The notes under the pieces: model-generated
Databases searched by the model: none
The model's input: only the letters and a program-made list of their open reading frames with translations
What the model was told of the DNA's origin: nothing
Part shown: piece by piece, positions 56,501 through 64,000 of the stretch
Layout of the letters: every line of letters starts with the position of its first letter
Numbering within the stretch: the stretch's first letter is position 1
From: Mytilus trossulus
Taxonomy: Eukaryota > Mollusca > Bivalvia > Mytilida > Mytilidae
Assembly (NCBI RefSeq): GCF_036588685.1
Contig: NC_086382.1
Location: 77,597,999-77,661,998 of the forward strand
Length of the DNA: 64,000 bases
Reading direction: 5' to 3'
Program-made: the position numbers and the translations under genes

Positions 56501-58650
56501 GTTAATATACATGTATTGATATTTGTCACTCATTTGTGACGAGAACCTATACAAGACTGATGCGCAGTTGCCTCAATATATATCTACACAAGATAACTCT
56601 TTGTGGAAAAATAGTTATTAACATAAGAACAGACACATCAATTTGGGAAGGGTCCGCTCCTATTCTCTTAGTACAATACAAACGATCATTAAATTCTATA
56701 TCATGAGGTCTATTTTTTAGAACTGTCTCATTGACAATCATACCACATCTTATATTTATATCATCAGTTATGTGTGGATTACCGTAAATTAAATGAAAAG
56801 GCTGTAACACATGTGTATCCGATACTGATGATTGAAAATAACTTGTACATGTCGTCAATGTGTTTGTATTGTCTTTCATTTTTTGGTGGTGTGTTTTGTA
56901 TATGCGACTTTTTGTATTTCTTTGGTTCTTATAACGTGATTCAGATCCCGGCAGTATGATATTGTTCTATTTTATGTCATTATGATATATTTCTATTATG
57001 AATTACAAAATACGTTGAACACAAACGTCAAAATCATTCAATCGCGTAGTGGAATTAACTATTTGTGGATTCTTATAAATTCTATATATAACTTTTAGAC
57101 TTTTTTAAATCTGTCTATTTCTGTTTATTCTTACATACTTTTGATTTTTTTAACCCTGTATGCTAACATTGCCTATGTAAATTTTAAAATTGTTTGTATG
57201 CACATTGAACGACAAATCTATGTGACGTATAAAATTTTCTGACGTCAGACACACAAATCAATGAATATGTTTGTAGATAGATGTTTTTGTGTTCTGTTAA
57301 ATTGTTCCTTTTAAAATTGTTATACGATGATGACTGATGTACCCATATTTTGACTACTTTATTTATTGTGTCTGTTTAGTTAACGCATCAATGTAAATAT
57401 TACGGAATTTGATGAGACTGTCATCAAAGTGAGAGGGTTAGCGCTATAAAACCAGAGTTAATTCTACCAAGTCAGGAATATGACAGTTCATGTCCATTCG
57501 TTTTTGATGCGCGTTTTGTTATTTGATTTTGCCATGTGATTATGGACTTTCCGAATTGATTCTTCAAGTTCAGTATCTTTGTGATTTTACTTTTTGGTTA
57601 TTGCTTATATTAGCAACAACAAAAAATGAAACCAAATTTCCGCGTTTTCAAACCCACTCATCGGACTTTTTGCATATACATTTGTGACGTGTGATATAAA
57701 TATGCATGTATTGCGGCATCAATGTTCCAGGGCAGAATTGAAGCAGCATTTAGAAGTATACAGTGTCATGGTGTAGTGCTATGCATTGCAGATTTAATTT
57801 TTCATGGAAAACCATTTGATGACGCTTCTCAACTTTCAAACTTCTGTTTCATACGTTTGTTGGTAGTGTAGTAAAGCCTGTGTAAAGTTGGCATAATGTG
57901 AATGTTATCGTTTTAAGAGTAATGTATAGTTAAGCGCTTTTACTTTTGTCTGAGCAAAAGTTTGTCTGTTTTTATTGATATCCATTTGACGTGACTATCA
58001 AAATGAATATGTGGTGTGATTGCCAATGAGACAACTATCCACAAGAGATAAACTTGCATGATTTGGGACAGGCACAATGTACTTGTACATCCCGTCAATG
58101 TGTTATTGTCTATAATAATTCTCGTATAATTGTCTTTGATTGTTGCTGATATGCGGTGTCTATATGCCTTTTTGTGGTTTTTTTTTTTATACATATGACG
58201 TGGCTATGTACTTACACATCCCGTTATTGTGTTATTGTAAAACATTTTTGTATTCTTGTCTTTCATTTTTGCTTATGTGTTTTGTCTATATGCCTTTTTG
58301 TGCTTCTTTGATTCATTTATTTATTATAACACAATGCGGTGACTGCTGTACCCTTTAATATTTTTGATATTTTCACCTATTTTGTCTGTTTGTTCTGTTC
58401 ACACATCGTTGTCATCATGGTCATTATGGTGGAATTTGATGCGATTTTAATACAAGAGAGGATTAGCTAGCTTTTGAACCGGGTTTTATCCACAATTTTC
58501 TACAAAAGAAAATGTCTGTACCAAATTAAGTCCGGAATATGACAGTTGTTATCCATTCGTTTAATGTGTTTGATCTTTTAATTTAGGCATTTGATTAAGG
58601 ACTTTCCTTTTTGAATTTTCCTTGGAGTTCAGTATTTTTGTGATCTTACA
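56501..58650. other. Gene-free repeat region
   Basis: Family C/B-like sequences recur at about 57360-57600 and 57990-58640. Shared blocks include CAGGAATATGACAGTT, TCCATTCGTTT, GACTTTCC and TTCAGTATTTTTGTGAT, and GATTGCCAATGAGACAACTA at 58018. CATCCCGTCAATGTGTTATTG-like text repeats near 58087 and 58220. No gene was found. Confidence 0.5.
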
Positions 58651-58652
58651 GG

Positions 58653-61600
58653 GGTTATTTAGTGTTTTATACAATAAAAGTGAAATCCCAGGTATACTCA
58701 ACCCATAGCACATACTTGTGTGATCATTCCATGCTATGCTGGGAATTAGGGGCTAATGTTTCCTCAAATAGTGAAATTAAAGCAGTAGCATATAATGAGA
58801 AAAATATTCTAAATAGTTGGATGTCTGATCAAGTTTTAAAAATAAATAGTATAAATGAATGTATACACAATATAGAATGTTCAAATGGTTTACAGAAAGA
58901 CGTTGATGATTTATAACAATTTTGTTGATATTATGCATAATGAAATGAACAATAAACTTGAATCAAGGTTAAAAGTCTTGAATGGTACCAACAATAAAAG
59001 ACGAAGATTTTCAAAAACCCTGGTTGAAAAACGAACTGACTGAAAAATGGAACAATATATGTAAAGCTGAAACAACTTTTTAAATTGTCCACATACATGT
59101 AATACGACAGAAAAAAAGATGCGCAATTTTTTTTTTCGAAATACGCAAAAACTTTGATAAATCCGTACAAAAATTAAAAAAGGCTATACTGGCACAGAGG
59201 CCATGAAGAACTTGTTAAATTTAGTGACACTAACTCTAAGCAACCTTGGCAAAAAATTGGCAAAATTGGTATTTGCAATGAGAGGCAATCGAACATACCT
59301 AATGAAATAGTACAAGATGATGGTAAAAGGAAGAACTGAATATTGTATGTAATCAACTTGATGAAGAAATTTCAATCAATGAGGTGTTTAAAGTCGTAAT
59401 GAAGGCAACGAATTGTAAAAGCCCTTGTATTGACATTATTCAGGCAGAATGATGTCAAAATAACATTGTTATATTTGTATTACACAAGCATTTTAATTTA
59501 TGTTTTAAGAAGGGCACTGTCCCTTATATGTTGAATAAAGGAATTATAACACCAAAACTAAAATGATATACCTCAGATCCAAGTGACTCGTTATCTTATA
59601 GAGGTTTGACTTTCGCTCCAGTATTGCAATATTTTATATGATAGATTAATTAATTGGTTAGATGAAAGGGAGGTAATGAAAGATGAGCAAAATGGTTTTG
59701 TAAAAGGGAAAAGTACAATTGATCATGTTAGAACAATAACTTCAATTATTGAGACTAGAAAATAATGTAAATTATCTACCTAAGTGGCCTTTTTAGATTT
59801 AGAAAAAGAAGCATATGACTCAATAAATAGAGTATTGTTGTTTAACAAAATTTAGGAATTAGTTCAAAATTTATGTATGCCCTTAAAGGGCTTTATTAAA
59901 ATGTAACATGCAGTGTACGCCTTAACGGTAATATGATATGTTTTAATGTAGATACTGTTTTAAAGCAAGGTTATATATTATCGTCTGTTATGTTTAATAT
60001 TTATATAAACACTCTTATTGATGATTTAAATGCTCTAGATATTGGTATAAATATTGATGATGATAAAAATAGCAATTTTATAGTATGCTGATGATATGGT
60101 ATTACTGGCGGAAAATAAAAAAGATTTACAGAAAATGTTAGATACTCCTAACAATTTGTGTATTACTAATGGACTTTAACAGGTCCAAAATTATGCATTG
60201 TAGAAATCCATCTGTACCTAGAACTGAATGTAATTTTACAATTGGTACCAATACAATGGAATGTGTTAGTAACTATCAATACTTTTTTTTTTTATTAACA
60301 GAATTTTTAGATTATCAATAAATGATAAGGCAGTAGCCAAATCAGCAAGTATAGCTTTGTGTTTATTAATTGTAAACGATATATTTTCTAAATTATACAG
60401 CAATAGATTACTATCTAAAAATGAAATTCTGATTCAACAATATATAAAACATAAAACATAAATTATGAAAATCAGGTTATGGTATTTTCGTTTTGTTTTT
60501 GCTTGTAACAACAACTATATAAACGGAACTTTGAACTTTTAAGCTAGTTTGATATTTCCAATTTGGGCTAATTCGCCGATGATGGAGGAACTTTGGAGCT
60601 ATTTGATAAGTTCCGTTCGGCATTTGTGGCTAGGGTCTTTTAGTCTTTGCGTTCAGTTTTTTAAAAGTTCATTGCTGATATGTTCTTCCCCATTTTAGCC
60701 AATTTTTCTGAATGTAGCTGTCTGACTATTAAATAAGTTCTGTTTGTAATTGCGACTTGTTTGTTAGTTCCTTTATAGACTTATTTGACAAAGAGGAACT
60801 TTGTGACTAGTTGATACGTTCCGTTTGACTTTTGTGGCTAGTATCTTTTTCCCCCTTTGAAAACTTTCAAAGATAAGATGTTACGCTTTTACTTTGCATC
60901 AATTCTCCAAACGGAACTTTGAGACTGGTTGACAAGTTCCGTTGGAACTTTTGGGCTAGTTTGTTAGTTCCGGTTTTGACGAATTTGGCAAAAAGGTACT
61001 TTCTAACTAGTTGATATGTTCCGTTGGAACTTTTCAACTAGTCAGTTTGTTCCGGTGGATCTTTTAAACCAGAGGAAGGAACAAAGTAACTAGTTGATAA
61101 GTTCCCCCTGAACTTTTCGGCTAGTTAGTTCTTTCCGGTCGGAACAAAAGAGCATTTACATATGTAGACACTGGAAAAAATGTTCAAATATGATAGAATA
61201 AATTTTAAGGTTTTCAAATGGTCAAGTAAAAAAGGTAGAGGTAGAATTAAGAATTGGAGCTATAGAGGTATAGAAATGTTTAAAAATCATAATTTTGATA
61301 ATTATTGTAACTATGAAACTAATGTATCAAATAAGAGTATTATTGTACAATTAAAAACGATAATGTTTGATAAATATAAAATAGAATGTGGAGTAATAGA
61401 GTATCTTCGTATGTTCAAGGTAATAAATTAAGAACTTATAAGTTATTCAAATATGATTATTGTACTGAACCTTACTTAAAATGTAAAATGCCACTTAAGT
61501 TCTTTTGCTAAATTTAGATGTGGAATTGCTCCCCTTAGAATAGAAACTGGTAGATATGAAAGAAAAGAAATAAACGAAAGAACATGTTAAAAAACTTTTT

Positions 61601-62215
61601 ATTGTAATAATAGTATAAAAGATGAACTACATGTTTTATTGAAATGTCCACTATATGAAGATCTTAGACATATATTGTTTTATGAAGTTGCAAATTTTAA
61701 TGTGGATTTTAACATTTTATCAGATCTATAATGAAAAGTTATTTTTTTATTCAATAATGATAAAGTTTTAGAAGTGCCGCCAGTACCTGCTATAGCATTT
61801 TATTCAGAAGAAATGTTTTTTTTATATATATAATTGATTGTGCTGTATTTTAATGATATTCAAAAGCAAATATATATTATACATTGTTGGGTTGATGTTT
61901 AGACGAGTTGTATATACATTATGTACACAGCCAAGTATCACCATCATTGATGGCGATCCGATGGATACATCTTTTGTAGGGTTGTCACTGACTCAGACGT
62001 ACTTATTATACATATATATGTGTACAATTTCTAATTGTTTTTTTCAATAAGATTTAGTGTACAGTCTCTTGTAAATCTTTCAAGATTGGCACATACAATG
62101 TGAATTTAAAAATTGTTGTTATACATGTATGTTTTATGTACCTGTATAAATATTTTATTGTGTAAATGTAATTGTATGTGGTGAGACTTTAATAAAATAT
62201 TGAATCTTGTATCTA
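58653..62215 (+). mobile_element. Decayed non-LTR retrotransposon (LINE) with RT remnant
   Basis: Reading across frames: GTVPYMLNKGIITPKLK, SYRGLTFAPVLQYF, QNGFVKGKSTIDHVRTI, AFLDLEKEAYDS, VLKQGYILSSVMFNIYINTL and the catalytic YADDMVLLAENKKDLQKML (YADD at 60084-60095). These are the ordered RT motifs of non-LTR elements. The C-terminal part gives FRCGIAPLRIETGRYE and DELHVLLKCPLYEDLR, a typical LINE tail. Numerous stops and frameshifts make it inactive. The 3' end has ACTTTAATAAAATATTGAATC (last bases near 62190-62212). A 660-bp insertion splits it at about 60480-61150. Confidence 0.85.
60485..61150 (+). repeat. Insertion of diverged GGAACTTT / ACTAGTTGATAAGTTCCG repeats in the LINE
   Basis: About six diverged blocks of about 80-130 bp share GGAACTTTG, ACTAGTTGATAAGTTCCGTT, GAACTTTTGGGCTAGTT and TTAGTTCCGG. 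It interrupts the LINE reading between the KIRLWYF region and the MFKYDRINFKVFKW region. The class is unknown. Confidence 0.65.
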
Positions 62216-62501
62216 CAACTATTTATATTTGAATATAATATACTGCTGGTGGACTATTAGTCCCGAGGGTATCACCAGCCCAGTAGCCAGTACTTCGGTA
62301 CTGGCATGAAAATACGGATTTTTTGTGTAATTAAAATTTGCTGTTACAAAATGATAGAAATCATTATAAATTAAGGGGAATGTATCTCCCTCGTGCAAAG
62401 CTCTGATTCCTTTCACGGATTTGGCTATACTTTTTGGACCTTTTGGATTATAGCTCTTCATCTTTTATATAAGCTTTGGATTTCAAATGTTTTGGCAGCG
62501 A

Positions 62502-62545
62502 GCATCACTGAAGAGACATGTTTTGTCGAAATGCGCATCTGGTGC
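62502..62545 (+). ncRNA. Hammerhead ribozyme, retrozyme copy 1
   Basis: Stem I GCATCA (62502-62507) with TGGTGC (62540-62545), 6 bp with one G-U. Core CTGAAGA (allowed N at position 7) at 62508-62514. Stem II GACA/TGTC; GAA at 62528-62530; perfect palindrome ATGCGCAT at 62531-62538; cleavage after C62539. Confidence 0.88.
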
Positions 62546-62851
62546 AAGAAAATTGGTACCGTTAATCTTATTACTACCACTGGGTCGATGCCTCTGCTGG
62601 TGGACTATTAGTCCCGAGGGTATCACCAGCCCAGTAGCCAGTACTTCGGTACTGGCATGAAAATACGGATTTTTTTGTGTAATTAAAATTTGCTGTTACA
62701 AAATGATAGAAATTATTATAAATTAAGGAATGAATCTCCCTCGTGCAAAGCTCTGATTCCTTTCACGGATTTGGCTATACTTTTTGGACCTTTTGGATTA
62801 TAGCTCTTCATCTTTTATATAAGCTTTGGATTTCAAATGTTTTGGCAGCGA

Positions 62852-62895
62852 GCATCACTGAAGAGACATGTTTTGTCGAAATGCGCATCTGGTGC
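62852..62895 (+). ncRNA. Hammerhead ribozyme, retrozyme copy 2
   Basis: Identical to copy 1 over the whole motif: stem I GCATCA 62852-62857 with TGGTGC 62890-62895, core CTGAAGA 62858-62864, palindrome ATGCGCAT 62881-62888, cleavage after C62889. Confidence 0.88.
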
Positions 62896-62925
62896 AAGAA
62901 AATTGGTACCGTTAATCTTATTAGT

Positions 62926-64000
62926 TGTCTTTGCTTTTAATCTGTAAACTATTAATTTTTCATATGCTCTATATAGACCGTGAAATGTGAAACTTTATCC
63001 CCCTTGTCCTCCTTGGACATTATTTTGTATATGCGTCGACAAAAAAAAATCATCATGAAATATTGTCCACTGTGGGTCACTTTTTACATGATAATATGTT
63101 GGTTTACATACGGACCCAATTTTCGGTTATGGTAATAAGACGTATCGACAAACTGTTTTTAGCGACACCTCCGCTGTTTTGGGATCAAAGTTCATCCAAC
63201 TAAACTGAGCTGTCTCTACTAATTTACTAACTAGTTATAATAGTAAAAAGGGTAAGAATATATATATCAGACAAATTTTGAAAGTTTAATTAAGATTTTT
63301 CTGATCTTTAGACATTTACTGAATAATTTTGTCTAGTTTTAAACTTGATAAAAACAAATGTTTATTTTTATGTAACACGACCAAGTTGGAAAACAATTTG
63401 TTTTTATAGAAATTTGCATTATTTTTAAGTCAATGCTTGCAATTTTTGTGCGGCTAATTGCAACTTTAGGCAGAGACAGGTGTAGCGTCTCTGGACAGTT
63501 GTTAGATTGCCATGTTTCACTGTTTGAGATAGATTAGATAATTTTTTGAAAATAACTGTTATGCAAACTATTGGTCACCAAAAATTAGTCCAAATAATTA
63601 TGACCTCTGGCAAGGCTATTTTTTTTCTGAGACGCCTTTGTTGGAAGTGACAATGCCTACATTTGGTCAAGTGATGATAAAGTCACACGACAGATTTAAC
63701 AAAAAGTATCCTGGAACTGTGGTATTGGACATATATAGTCCTTATTATTTGTAAAACCCTAACACTGCTGAAAGTGCAACAAAATGAAAAAAGAATTACT
63801 CATTTAATACTAAGAATAGACATATCTCTGCCATTCTTAAAAACTTGGGAGATAACAAGTAATGTAGACTAATAAAACAAGAGACAGAATTAGATTAGGC
63901 ACTGGCTACGGTTACATGGAAATGTAACAATAATAAAAATATTATTGTTACATAGGAGACTAAATGCCGGAATCCAATTTCGGGTAAGGAACCGATTAAT
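62926..64000. other. Gene-free right end with a small hairpin
   Basis: AT-rich, with no gene recognised. At 63923-63952 a perfect 13-bp inverted repeat TGTAACAATAATA / TATTATTGTTACA with an AAAA loop is present, next to GTTACAT..ATGTAAC. Confidence 0.45.

Larger units (their letters stand above)
62243..62925 (+). mobile_element. Near-dimeric retrozyme (350-nt monomer, two hammerheads)
   Basis: Two direct copies of a 350-bp unit, the first from CTGCTGGTGGACTATTAG at 62243 and the second from 62594, differ by a few bases. Each carries a hammerhead 350 bp apart (62502 and 62852). The bridging CTACCACTGGGTCGATGCC occurs only between them, so the element is about 1.94 units. No protein is encoded; small open frames are fortuitous. 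Known retrozymes have this head-to-tail form and give circular RNAs after hammerhead cleavage. The monomer between predicted cuts is 62540-62889. Confidence 0.88.

Noticed and set aside
60061-60120. YADD motif as a domesticated or active reverse transcriptase gene
   Set aside because: Stops and frameshifts are frequent on both sides and the element is split by an insertion; it is a dead LINE.
62393-62940. Two nearly identical 65-72 codon frames
   Set aside because: They are translations of the two retrozyme units; the shared frame includes the hammerhead itself.

Overview
This is AT-rich metazoan nuclear DNA with intron-bearing genes. It is most likely from a mytilid mussel (Mytilus or a close relative). 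The reasons are the dispersed repeats, which I recognise from bivalve and mussel genomes, the closeness of the proteins to animal orthologues, and hammerhead-ribozyme elements of the kind known from mussels. Species level is inference; no search was run.

Layout. (1) 649-4423, plus strand: the last two coding exons of a diacylglycerol lipase-alpha gene (DAGLA; endocannabinoid 2-AG synthesis), whose catalytic part lies upstream of the window, then a long AT-rich 3' UTR. (2) About 6.1-13.3 kb: repeats, including a foldback element with a hammerhead-like motif in each arm. (3) 15600-25446, minus strand: an 11-exon SAXO4/PPP1R32 gene (axonemal microtubule protein), reconstructed exon by exon to 455 aa. 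(4) 27565-40463, plus strand: a 10-exon RPF2 gene (Brix-domain 60S ribosome biogenesis factor), 313 aa. SAXO4 and RPF2 are divergent. Between them lie an RFX X-box-like site on the SAXO4 side and an ETS-type site on the RPF2 side. (5) 42230-56125, plus strand: an intronless, 5'-truncated, mutated HELQ (HEL308 helicase) pseudogene. Its coding sequence has given rise to two tandem arrays: about 104 copies of a 100-bp unit (10.4 kb) and 11 copies of a 94-bp unit. (6) 53.6-62.9 kb: hammerhead-bearing retrozyme-like elements, a decayed non-LTR retrotransposon, and a near-dimeric retrozyme with a 350-nt monomer.

Two themes stand out. First, short tandem duplications recur across exon/intron junctions of the two intact genes. 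SAXO4 exon 8 donor is present 8 times at a 73-bp period, and each unit holds a 24-nt in-frame micro-exon-like segment. RPF2 exon 7 donor is present about 33 times at about 53 bp. There are also duplicated acceptors (SAXO4 exon 5, RPF2 exon 7), a duplicated donor (SAXO4 exon 9) and a decayed duplicate of RPF2 exon 9. Second, at least seven hammerhead-ribozyme motifs occur, in two or three element families. Several have a self-complementary stem III, as in the metazoan retrozymes and Penelope-like elements.

The genes do not form a functional cluster. They are unrelated housekeeping, ciliary and signalling genes set in a repeat-rich background.
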